Below, piece by piece: positions 8,108-15,144 of a stretch of DNA of 64,000 nucleotides. Numbering within the stretch: position 1 is the stretch's first letter; each line of letters opens with the position of its first letter. The position numbers and the translations under genes were made by a program. Under the pieces are notes generated by a model that saw only the letters and a program-made list of their open reading frames with translations, had not been told where the DNA came from and made no database searches. The stretch spans positions 23,474 through 87,473 of the forward strand of contig JBBQCW010000013.1 of NCBI GenBank assembly GCA_038319025.1. Direction: 5' to 3'. This DNA is from JBBQCW01 sp038319025. GTDB lineage: Bacteria; Actinomycetota; Thermoleophilia; Solirubrobacterales; Solirubrobacteraceae.

Positions 8108-9135
8108 CGGCGCTCCGTCTCGCGCAGGTGGCGATGTTCGAGCGCCGCGGTCGACGGCGCACCAACTGCCCACGTGGCGATCCGCAACTGGTCCAGGACC
8201 ACCCCCAGTGCCTCATCCAACCGGTCGGCCTGCGCCGCTTGGAGCAGCGGGCGGGCCATGCCCACCGCGGTCGCCCCGAGGGCTAGGCACACAGCCGCCT
8301 CCACGCCGTTCCGGATGCCGCCGCTGGCCAGGATGGTGGTGCCGGGCGCGGCCGCGCGGGCTTCGAGCAGGGCGGTCGCCGTGGGAACGCCCCAGTCGGC
8401 AAAGGCGCCCGCCACCGCCGCGGCGCGGCTGTCGCGGCGGCCCTCGACGAGCGCCCAGTTGGTTCCGCCAGCGCCGGCGATGTCGACGGCGACGACGCCG
8501 GTCTGCGCGAGCAGTCGCACGTCCTCGCCGTCCATGCCGAACCCGACTTCCTTGACGACTACCGGGCATGGCGCAAGGCGCTGCACCGTCGCGCTGATGG
8601 CGGCCAGCACCCCGGCGAAGTTCGGTCCGCCCTCAGGCTGCACGGCCTCCTGGATGGGGTTGAGGTGGATCGATAGACCGTCGGCGTCCAGCAGCTCGAC
8701 CAGCGCCGCGGCGCGGGCCGGCCCGTCAAGACTGGTCAGCTGGGCCGCTCCGAGATTGGCGAGCAGGAGCGGCGGCCTGTCCCCACCGCCGTAGGTCGGC
8801 GCAAGAGCAGGGTCCTCCAGCAGGGCGCGCCCGGAGCCCAGCACCATGGCGACGCCGTGCTCAGCGGCCGCGCGCGCGAGGCGCTCGTTGATCACTTTCG
8901 CGGCGGGAGTCCCTCCGGTCATCGCCGACACGATCAGAGGGGCCCGCAGGTCCACGCCGGCGAGGCGACAATCAAGGCGCACGTCGGCCAGATCCCGCTC
9001 GGGCAGCGCCCGATGACGCAGCGCAAAATGCTCCAGGCCGGTTCCGCTCGTGTGCAGAACACCGGGCCCGGCGGCGATGCTCAGATGGTCGGCTTTGCGA
9101 TCGGGGGCGACGGCGGGCGCATCAGCGAAGGTCAT
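8104..9135 (-). CDS. fni: Type 2 isopentenyl-diphosphate isomerase
   Basis: An FMN/NADPH-dependent isomerase interconverting IPP and DMAPP, supplying both C5 units for carotenoid synthesis. Starting at ATG 9135 gives 343 residues, the normal family length; longer upstream frames add unrelated Arg-rich sequence. Visible family features are RKADHL near the start, SAMTGGT near residue 70, the HLNPIQEAVQPEG active-site segment and the flavin-phosphate loop AGAGGTNWALVEGRR. It is the first gene of the leftward fni-crtI-crtB set, overlapping crtI by four bases. No strong ribosome site precedes the ATG. Co-location with a rhodopsin and blh is a recurring arrangement in rhodopsin-bearing bacteria. 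Confidence 0.92.
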   Translation of the reverse strand: MTFADAPAVAPDRKADHLSIAAGPGVLHTSGTGLEHFALRHRALPERDLADVRLDCRLAGVDLRAPLIVSAMTGGTPAAKVINERLARAAAEHGVAMVLGSGRALLEDPALAPTYGGGDRPPLLLANLGAAQLTSLDGPARAAALVELLDADGLSIHLNPIQEAVQPEGGPNFAGVLAAISATVQRLAPCPVVVKEVGFGMDGEDVRLLAQTGVVAVDIAGAGGTNWALVEGRRDSRAAAVAGAFADWGVPTATALLEARAAAPGTTILASGGIRNGVEAAVCLALGATAVGMARPLLQAAQADRLDEALGVVLDQLRIATWAVGAPSTAALEHRHLRETERR

Positions 9136-9527
9136 CGCCTGGGGTACGGCGCTCGGTGCGCGGCTGGTTCTCCTCGAACGCTCTGCCCTTTTGACGTCAC
9201 CGTCAGGCTGAACCCGCTTGACGGAATCGACGGTGCGAGCGACTTCGACAGAAGCCGCCGAGCCTTGAGCGCCTGGATGCCCTCGCCACCAGCTAGTCAA
9301 AGGATGTCGCCGGATGTAGCCGGCGGGGCGGTGAGGCCAAGTCCCGCCTCGGGAGCGGACAGCACCGTTTCATCGGCCGTCAACCGAACCGCGGCAGGGA
9401 TCGCGCTGTACTTCTGTGTAGCGGGGATCGCCGCGTTGCCCTCGGCACGGCATCGCTCGGACGTAGCGCGTTAGTCCCAAGTCCGTCCCAGATCCTGCTC
9501 CCTGCCTGGTTTTGCGGAGAACGGACG
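9136..9527. other. Intergenic stretch with no recognised gene
   Basis: About 390 bp upstream of fni. It must hold the promoter of the leftward carotenoid operon, but I cannot point to convincing -35/-10 boxes. Short frames on both strands show no family resemblance. The following bases carry a decayed toxin-like fragment, so this stretch may be the scar of a lost gene. Confidence 0.4.
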
Positions 9528-9791
9528 CTAGCCGGGGACCTCGTCTGGGTCTCACCAGAGATCACCATGGGACCCGAGCAATCCGGCCGCCGTCCGGCCC
9601 TCATTGTCGCCGGTACCGACTACCTCGCGACGGTCGACACGCTGGCTACCCTCGTCCCCGTCACCAGCGTCGACCGCGGATGGCCCAACCACATACCTAT
9701 CGCCGGCGGCACCCCGACCGAGACTAGGCAGTGGTGGGCAGTATGCCGCAGCCGGACGTGTTTCCAGACGAGTCCCACGCCCGGGCGCTGA
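9528..9791 (+). pseudogene. Truncated MazF/PemK-like toxin remnant
   Basis: One frame reads LAGDLVWVSPE, then EQSGRRPALIVAGTDYLATV and TLVPVTSVDRGWPNHIPI, which is the N-terminal half of the MazF/PemK endoribonuclease fold (GDVWW, EQ.GRRPALVV and PVTS.....PNH blocks). No good start codon lies in frame before GDLVWV; the only ATG (9567) would cut off the first strand. After about 9710 the similarity stops and the frame runs into the 3' end of the opposite Vgb-repeat gene, ending at 9791. No antitoxin gene is visible. I read it as a broken toxin gene, not a functional one. Confidence 0.55.
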
Positions 9792-11283
9792 ACGTCGGCA
9801 CCACATGCAAGGGGGTGGGAACGAGGAGGCCCGCGGCGCCCAGCAGAGCGGACGACAGCCGGCGCAGCGCTCGACCGGAACAGTCCGCCGTGGCGTACAC
9901 CTTCACGTTGGAGCCGGCCTCAGCGGAGCCCGTCAGCCGGGACCTGTTGGGCGGGAGTCCAGGAGACGAGGACAGGACCAGCGTGGGCGTACCGGGCGGC
10001 GCGCTGTCGTTGGTGTAAGTGAAGGCATCCGTCGAACACGATGATGTCGTTCCCGCCGCGTCGATCGCCCGCGCGCGGAACGTGACGGAACTGTTCGGCG
10101 GCACCGCGACCTTCAGTCCGCCCGAGGCAAACTGCCTGACCGAACCCGTCGTCACCGCGCGGCCCGAGCAGTCCCCCGTCGTGTAGAGGCTGACGTGGGA
10201 CCCGGCGGCCGAAGCGCCGGACAAGTAGGTCGTCGGGTACCGCGACAACGACCCGTGCCGTGAGCCGGAAAACATCGGCGCCGATGAGAGCGCGGGCGGA
10301 ACCAGCCGCCCGATCCGGTTGCCGTCGTACTCATCGTTCTCGGTGAACCACAGGTTGCCGTCCGGGCCGGCGGTGACCTTTGTGGGATAGGAGCCGGTTG
10401 TGATGCCGTCGCCAAACTCGGTGATGCGGCCGGTGGGGGTGATGCGCCCGATTCGCCCTCCGTTCTGCTCGGCGAACCACACGTTGCCGTCGGGGCCTGC
10501 GGCGATGCCGAGGGGTACGGCGCCCATGGTGATGCCGGCACTGAATTGGGTGACCTGGCCCAGCGGGGTCATCCGCCCCACCCGGTCGTTGTCCGGGCTG
10601 GTGAACCACAAGTTGCCGTCCGGCCCGGCCGTGATCGCGTACGGGTTGCTCCCGTCGGTACCGCCGACGGGAAACTCCGTGATCACTCCGTCGGGCGTGA
10701 TGCGCCCGATGCTGTCGCTGCCCTGGTCGGTGAACCACAAATTGCCGTCCGGGCCTGCGGTGATGTCCTCCAGGTATGAGTCCGTGATGCCGTCGCTGAA
10801 CTCCGTCACGACTCCGGCCGGAGTGATGCGCCCGATCCGCCCTCGGTTCGGCTCGGTGAACCACAGGTTGCCGTCCGGGCCGGCCGTGATATTCCACGGG
10901 TTCGAGCCTGCCGTGATGCCGGCGGTGAACAGCGTGCTCACGCCGGCCGGCGTGATCCGGCCAATGGAATCGGTGCCCGGTTCGGTGAACCACACGTTGC
11001 CGTCCGGCCCGGCAGTCACCCCGTGGAGGTACCAATTCGTGTCACCCGGGCTGAACTGGGTGACCACGCCGGTCGGCGTGATGCGACTGATCCGGCCGTA
11101 CTCCCCGGTGAACCACAGGTTGCCATCGGCGCCCGCGGCGATGCCATCGGGCTGCGTGCGGTTCGCGATGCCGTCGGCGAACTCGGTGATCGTCGCGCCC
11201 GGAGGCACGGCCTCGGCCGACCCGGCCGGCCCGGCGAACGTCACGACCAACCCGACCACAACACATCCCGCGAACCTGCGCAT
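9724..11283 (-). CDS. Secreted Vgb-like beta-propeller protein with Ig-like C-terminus
   Basis: Starting at ATG 11283 (GGAG about 12 nt upstream) gives 519 residues with a clean signal peptide (MRRFAGCVVVGLVVTFAG, cleavage near residue 24). Seven repeats of about 42 residues follow, each with the core AGPDGNLWFTE...IGRITP.G, as in virginiamycin B lyase (Vgb) and related propellers; seven units would close a seven-bladed propeller. The C-terminal third has two Ig-like modules with paired cysteines (TGDCSGRAV, TADCSGRAL). Many such proteins are not lyases, so a secreted propeller of unknown ligand is the safest reading. The repeats are also visible in the DNA as approximately 125-bp tandem units. 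Confidence 0.85.
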   Translation of the reverse strand: MRRFAGCVVVGLVVTFAGPAGSAEAVPPGATITEFADGIANRTQPDGIAAGADGNLWFTGEYGRISRITPTGVVTQFSPGDTNWYLHGVTAGPDGNVWFTEPGTDSIGRITPAGVSTLFTAGITAGSNPWNITAGPDGNLWFTEPNRGRIGRITPAGVVTEFSDGITDSYLEDITAGPDGNLWFTDQGSDSIGRITPDGVITEFPVGGTDGSNPYAITAGPDGNLWFTSPDNDRVGRMTPLGQVTQFSAGITMGAVPLGIAAGPDGNVWFAEQNGGRIGRITPTGRITEFGDGITTGSYPTKVTAGPDGNLWFTENDEYDGNRIGRLVPPALSSAPMFSGSRHGSLSRYPTTYLSGASAAGSHVSLYTTGDCSGRAVTTGSVRQFASGGLKVAVPPNSSVTFRARAIDAAGTTSSCSTDAFTYTNDSAPPGTPTLVLSSSPGLPPNRSRLTGSAEAGSNVKVYATADCSGRALRRLSSALLGAAGLLVPTPLHVVPTFSARAWDSSGNTSGCGILPTTA

Positions 11284-11422
11284 ACCCGGCTCCACTCCGG
11301 CGGGGCGGCGCCGTTCAGTGTGATCCCGGCGACCAAGCCCGGCAATGCGCCGCACCTTACAGCATGTCCGCGAACTCATCGCGCTGAGCGCCCCGACGCG
11401 TGCAGGTCGGCGAGCTTGGCAA

Positions 11423-11449
11423 GAACCTGCGACCTTCGGGTTATGAGCC
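11423..11449. repeat. 27-bp partial tRNA-fMet copy (att-like direct repeat, left)
   Basis: Bases 11423-11449 are identical to 12915-12941 inside the tRNA-fMet gene, in the same orientation. The shared segment spans from the T-loop side through the variable region into the anticodon loop. Sequence outside the 27 bp is not conserved, which argues against simple decay of a second tRNA gene and fits a recombination core. The two copies bracket about 1.47 kb containing only the ATPase gene. No integrase is present. Confidence 0.7.
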
Positions 11450-11465
11450 GTACACCCTGATGTAA

Positions 11466-11519
11466 TCACAATCCGCCGGGCGGCTAGTCACAAACTGCCC
11501 GGACCTTATTCACAATCTG
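11466..11519 (+). repeat. Three direct repeats with exact 22-bp period upstream of the ATPase gene
   Basis: TCACAATCCG (11466), TCACAAACTG (11488) and TCACAATCTG (11510) are spaced exactly 22 bp apart, about two helical turns, ending 28 bp before the ATPase ATG. They look like iterated binding sites on one face of the DNA for a regulator. The function is inferred. Confidence 0.6.
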
Positions 11520-11546
11520 TCCCCTCGTTACGATACGGTCGTTTGC

Positions 11547-12788
11547 ATGGCCGAGAGTCTGTTCCCCCGTCACATCCGTGGCGATCTCCTGGAGGCATTG
11601 AGCGATAGTCGCGCCGTCGCGCTGCTGGGGGCGCGACAGGTCGGCAAGAGCACGCTGGTCGCCGATCTCGTCACGAGGGAGTATCCGGCGCGCTTGATCA
11701 GCCTGGACGATGAGGCGACGGCAAGCGCAGCACGCGCCGATCCGACGGGTTTCATTGCTGACATCACCGGGCCGGTCGCCATCGACGAGATCCAGCGGGC
11801 GCCTGAATTGCTCTTGGCCATCAAGCGGCGCCTGGATGCAGACCAGACGCGAGGCCAGTTCCTGCTCACGGGATCAGCAAACATCCTCTCCTTGCCGACG
11901 GTGGCCGACGCGCTACCGGGGCGGGTCGAGTACCTCACGCTATGGCCGTTCTCCCAGGGCGAGCTGGGCGGTGCTCGGGAGAGCTTCATCGACGGGCTGT
12001 TCGAGGGCCGGTTTCCCAAGGTGTCCGGGCGGCCAGTCGGACGTGCGGCCACCGCCCCGATGTTGGTGACCGGAGGCTACCCCGAGCTACAGGGCCGCAG
12101 CCCTCGCGGGCGGACGCGATTCTTCTCAAGCTATCTCGCGTCGATCATCGGCCGCGACTTGAACGACGTCGCCAACGTGCGCAATGTCGAGAACATCGAG
12201 CGCCTGCTCTTCGTTATCGCCGCGCGATCCGGCGGTCTAACCAGTTTCCACGGGATCGGCAACGACCTAGGGCTGGACGCCAACACCGTCCGAGCCCACA
12301 CCAAGATTCTCAAGGACCTGTTCCTCGTCTGCGACATCAAGCCGTGGCACGTCAACCTCGGGAGCCGCCAGATCAAGAGCTCCAAGCTCTACATCGTTGA
12401 CAGCGGCTTCCTCGCCTACCTGATCGGAGCCAACGAGCAACGGATCGCGGAGGACGGCGGTGTCGCGGGAACGATGCTCGAGAGCTTCGTGGCCATGGAG
12501 CTGCTGCGCCAAGCCCACTGGACCCAGCAGCGCGTGCAGCTCTTCCACTACCGCGACAAACAGCAACGCGAGGTCGACATCGTGCTTGAGCGTCACGATG
12601 GCGAGATCGTTGGCATCGAGGTCAAGGCGAGCGCGACACCGGGAATCAACGACTTCGCGGGCCTCCGGTATCTACGCGACAAGCTCGGCGACCGCTTCCA
12701 GTACGGCATCGTGCTGCACACCGGTGCCGACAGCCTTCCGTTCGGTGATCGCCTGGCAGCGGTTCCGATCAGCGGGCTCTGGAGCTGA
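11547..12788 (+). CDS. AAA (AAA_14) ATPase with DUF4143 C-terminal domain
   Basis: A 413-residue protein of the widespread AAA_14/DUF4143 family. The N-terminal ATPase domain has Walker A GARQVGKST (28-36), Walker B VAIDEIQ (77-83) and a sensor-like LLTGSAN (107-112). The middle has a winged-helix-like segment. The C-terminal DUF4143 part ends in a PD-(D/E)XK-like pattern (D344 in REVDIVLE, then GIEVKAS with E358 and K360), suggesting nuclease ancestry. These genes are mobile, often single-gene accessory elements of unknown function. Here it is the only gene between two copies of a tRNA-fMet segment and is preceded by 22-bp-spaced repeats. No ribosome site is obvious. Confidence 0.9.
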   Translation: MAESLFPRHIRGDLLEALSDSRAVALLGARQVGKSTLVADLVTREYPARLISLDDEATASAARADPTGFIADITGPVAIDEIQRAPELLLAIKRRLDADQTRGQFLLTGSANILSLPTVADALPGRVEYLTLWPFSQGELGGARESFIDGLFEGRFPKVSGRPVGRAATAPMLVTGGYPELQGRSPRGRTRFFSSYLASIIGRDLNDVANVRNVENIERLLFVIAARSGGLTSFHGIGNDLGLDANTVRAHTKILKDLFLVCDIKPWHVNLGSRQIKSSKLYIVDSGFLAYLIGANEQRIAEDGGVAGTMLESFVAMELLRQAHWTQQRVQLFHYRDKQQREVDIVLERHDGEIVGIEVKASATPGINDFAGLRYLRDKLGDRFQYGIVLHTGADSLPFGDRLAAVPISGLWS

Positions 12789-12814
12789 TCGCGAGAGACC
12801 GGCCCTGCAGTTTT

Positions 12815-12833
12815 CGGGACACATCCGGGACAC
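12815..12833. repeat. Tandem CGGGACAC motif between the ATPase gene and tRNA-fMet
   Basis: CGGGACAC occurs at 12815-12822 and again at 12826-12833, an 11-bp step, about 80 bp from the right att-like repeat. Short tandem motifs near a tRNA attachment site can be integrase arm sites; that role is speculative here because no integrase gene is present. Confidence 0.3.
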
Positions 12834-12860
12834 GCTCCCCAAAACCGAGCTCACCCCAGA

Positions 12861-12892
12861 AAGAGCAAAAGCCGCCTGGCGAGAGGCGGCTT
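12861..12892 (-). terminator. Rho-independent terminator of tRNA-fMet
   Basis: On the leftward strand, AAGCCGCCT and AGGCGGCTT (12869-12877 and 12884-12892) form a perfect 9-bp stem with a 6-nt loop, followed by a T-rich tract (TTTTGCTCTTTCT). It starts 6 nt after the tRNA 3' end. Confidence 0.8.
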
Positions 12893-12897
12893 CTGCA

Positions 12898-12971
<74 letters not shown>

Positions 12972-13024
12972 GCGTGAGAAGGAGTCTAGCAACGATTCGG
13001 TGTCCAAACGCCGCCGGCCGCCCT

Positions 13025-13072
13025 ACGTGGGCGGCGTTTCACCCCACGGGTGTGGTGAAACGCCGCCCACGT
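13025..13072. repeat. 19-bp perfect inverted repeat
   Basis: 13025-13043 and 13054-13072 are perfect reverse complements, separated by 10 nt. There is no following T run, so it is not a classical terminator. It lies between the initiator tRNA promoter side and the dehydrogenase start at 13111, where a large cruciform or operator could affect both. Confidence 0.75.
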
Positions 13073-13110
13073 CCCGCACGCCTGGCACGCGCACGACAGA
13101 ATCAACGCCC

Positions 13111-14028
13111 ATGTCCCGCGTCTTCGTCACCCGCCTGCTACCCGGACCGGCTCTCGACCGCCTCGCGCAGGCCGGCCACGAAGTGGACGTATGGCCCGAG
13201 GCGTTGCCGCCGGTGCCCGCCGTCCTGCGCGAGCGCACGGCCCAGGCCGACGGCCTGCTCTGCCTGCTCACCGACCGGGTGGATCAAGCGCTCCTTGATG
13301 GCGCGCCGCACCTGAAAGCGATCGCCAACTACGCCGTGGGCACCGACAACGTCGACCTCGCTGCGACATCCGCGCGCGGCATCCCTGTCGGCAACACACC
13401 TGACGTGCTCACCGAGGCGACCGCCGACCTCACGTTCGCCCTGCTGCTCGCGGCGGCGCGACAACTCATCCCGGCTGCGCGTGCTGTGCAGCAAGGCGAC
13501 TGGACCACGTGGGATCCGTCCGGTTTCCTCGGCGCGGATGTGCACGGTGCCACGTTGGGCATCGTCGGCTTTGGGCGGATCGGCCGCGCGGTGGCCAGAC
13601 GCTCAGAAGGGTTCGACATGCGGGTGCTCCACACTCGCGAGACTCCTCTGGCCGACCTGCTCGCGCAATCCGACTTCGTCACGCTCCACACGCCGCTCAC
13701 CGAGGCCACCCACCACCTCATCGATGCCGCCGCCCTCAAGGCCATGAAGGCCACTGCCATCCTCATCAACACCGCCCGGGGAGGAATCATCGACGAGCGC
13801 GCTCTGGACACCGCGCTCCACGAGCGGTGGATCGCCGGCGCGGCACTCGATGTGACCGACCCCGAACCGCCGGAGCCCGACGACGCGATCCTCGATGCAC
13901 CCAACCTGCTGATCGCCCCGCATATCGGCTCGGCCACCCACACCGCCCGCGAGCGCATGGCCCAGATGGCGGTCGACAACCTGCTCGCCGGGCTGGCAGG
14001 TCAGGCCATGCCGTACGCCGTCGCGTAG
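13111..14028 (+). CDS. D-isomer-specific 2-hydroxyacid dehydrogenase
   Basis: A 305-residue NAD(P)-dependent dehydrogenase, starting at the ATG that directly precedes the family N-terminus (SRVFVTRLLPGPALDRL). The nucleotide-binding Rossmann motif GIVGFGRIGRAVARR lies near residue 150. The catalytic set is visible: Arg in NTARGGIIDE, Glu in TDPEPPEPDD and His in APHIGSATH. The family reduces 2-oxo acids such as glyoxylate or hydroxypyruvate, and the short N-terminal region resembles glyoxylate reductases, but the substrate cannot be read from sequence alone. The Ppx/GppA gene begins 10 nt after its stop and is probably co-transcribed. Confidence 0.88.
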   Translation: MSRVFVTRLLPGPALDRLAQAGHEVDVWPEALPPVPAVLRERTAQADGLLCLLTDRVDQALLDGAPHLKAIANYAVGTDNVDLAATSARGIPVGNTPDVLTEATADLTFALLLAAARQLIPAARAVQQGDWTTWDPSGFLGADVHGATLGIVGFGRIGRAVARRSEGFDMRVLHTRETPLADLLAQSDFVTLHTPLTEATHHLIDAAALKAMKATAILINTARGGIIDERALDTALHERWIAGAALDVTDPEPPEPDDAILDAPNLLIAPHIGSATHTARERMAQMAVDNLLAGLAGQAMPYAVA

Positions 14029-14038
14029 CCTGCTCGCC

Positions 14039-14962
14039 ATGCGGATCGGCGTAGTGGACATCGGGACCAACTCAACGCGACTGCTCATCGCCGATGTCAC
14101 GCCCGAGGGGCAGGTCACCGAGCTCGACCGCCGGTCGACCGTCACGCGCCTAGGTCAGGGCGTGGACGCCACGGGTCGATTGGCACCCGAGGCGATGGAC
14201 CGCGTGTTCGCCGCGTTGGCTGAGTACCGCGCCGCGATGGACGACCTCCACGTCGAGCGCACCGGCGGCGTGCTCACCAGCGCCGTGCGGGATGCGGCCA
14301 ACGGCGCCGAGTTCCAGGCCGAGATCCGCAGCCGGTTCGCCATCGAGGCCAGCACGATCAGCGGCGACCGCGAAGCACAACTCACCTACTTGGGCGCGAC
14401 CAGTGAGCGCGACCCCGCGGCGGTGGACGGCGCCATCGTGGTGATCGACATCGGCGGCGGCTCCACCGAGTTCGTGATCGGGCGAGGTACCGAGGTCACG
14501 TTCCATGTCTCCACGCAGATCGGCGTCGTACGGCAGACCGAGCGCCACATCACGCACGACCCGCCCCACCATCACGAGCTTGAGGCGATGGCCGACGAGG
14601 TACGCAACGTCTTTGCCCAGGAACTGCCGGCCGACATCCGCGACCAGGCCGGCTGGGCCATCGCCGTCGCCGGCACCGCCACCTCCGCCTCCGCGATGCT
14701 CCTCGAACTTGAGCCCTACGACCCGACGCGCGTCCACGGCCACGTGATTGCGCGGGCCGAGGTGGAAATGCTGCTCGCCCGCCTCGCGGAGATGACCGAG
14801 GCCCAGCGACGCGAAGTCCCTGGGCTGCACCCCGACCGAGCGCCGACGATCATCGCGGGAATGCTGGTTCTAGCGGAGGCCTTGCGGGCGTTCGGACTCG
14901 ACGAGGCCGAAGTCTCCGAGCACGATGTGCTGCGCGGCGCGGTGCTCACCACCGCGCTGTAG
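14039..14962 (+). CDS. Ppx/GppA family exopolyphosphatase
   Basis: A 307-residue protein of the ASKHA fold that hydrolyses polyphosphate or guanosine pentaphosphate. The N-terminal phosphate motif GVVDIGTNSTRLLIADV and the second motif VVIDIGGGSTEFVIG (about residue 138) are both intact, and AVAGTATSASAMLLE forms the third loop. It is the short actinobacterial form without the HD-like C-terminal domains of E. coli GppA. Substrate choice between polyphosphate and pppGpp is not visible. It follows the dehydrogenase by 10 nt. Confidence 0.88.
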   Translation: MRIGVVDIGTNSTRLLIADVTPEGQVTELDRRSTVTRLGQGVDATGRLAPEAMDRVFAALAEYRAAMDDLHVERTGGVLTSAVRDAANGAEFQAEIRSRFAIEASTISGDREAQLTYLGATSERDPAAVDGAIVVIDIGGGSTEFVIGRGTEVTFHVSTQIGVVRQTERHITHDPPHHHELEAMADEVRNVFAQELPADIRDQAGWAIAVAGTATSASAMLLELEPYDPTRVHGHVIARAEVEMLLARLAEMTEAQRREVPGLHPDRAPTIIAGMLVLAEALRAFGLDEAEVSEHDVLRGAVLTTAL

Positions 14963-15095
14963 GCAGGCCACCAAACCTACGCAATATGCGAATCGACACT
15001 TGCGCGTTACGGCGCAGTGGGAAATACTTACGGAGCAGTACAGGACTCGATGTGGCACGCAACCCCTGCCCGTCCTGTCGGGACCTGAACCGGAG

Positions 15096-15130
15096 ACGCC
15101 GTCCTTTGAACCGGGCGGCGTTCCCGTTTC
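15096..15130 (+). terminator. Probable terminator after ppx/gppA
   Basis: ACGCCGTCC (15096-15104) pairs with GGGCGGCGT (15113-15121, one G-U pair) around an 8-nt loop, followed by the T-containing stretch TTCCCGTTT. It lies between convergent genes and close to the end of the RCC1 gene. Confidence 0.5.
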
Positions 15131-15144
15131 CGGGGTCAGACGCC

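Noticed and set aside
10400..11323. 307-codon rightward frame made of regular repeats
   Set aside because: The regularity comes from the tandem Vgb repeats of the real leftward gene; there is no signal peptide or ribosome site on this strand.
11423..11449. A second, degraded tRNA-fMet gene
   Set aside because: Only 27 bp match, perfectly, and the flanks show no trace of acceptor or D-arm; a decayed gene would show graded similarity.
12861..12892. Hairpin as an att or transposon end
   Set aside because: Stem, loop and T-rich tract fit a terminator for the adjacent leftward tRNA.
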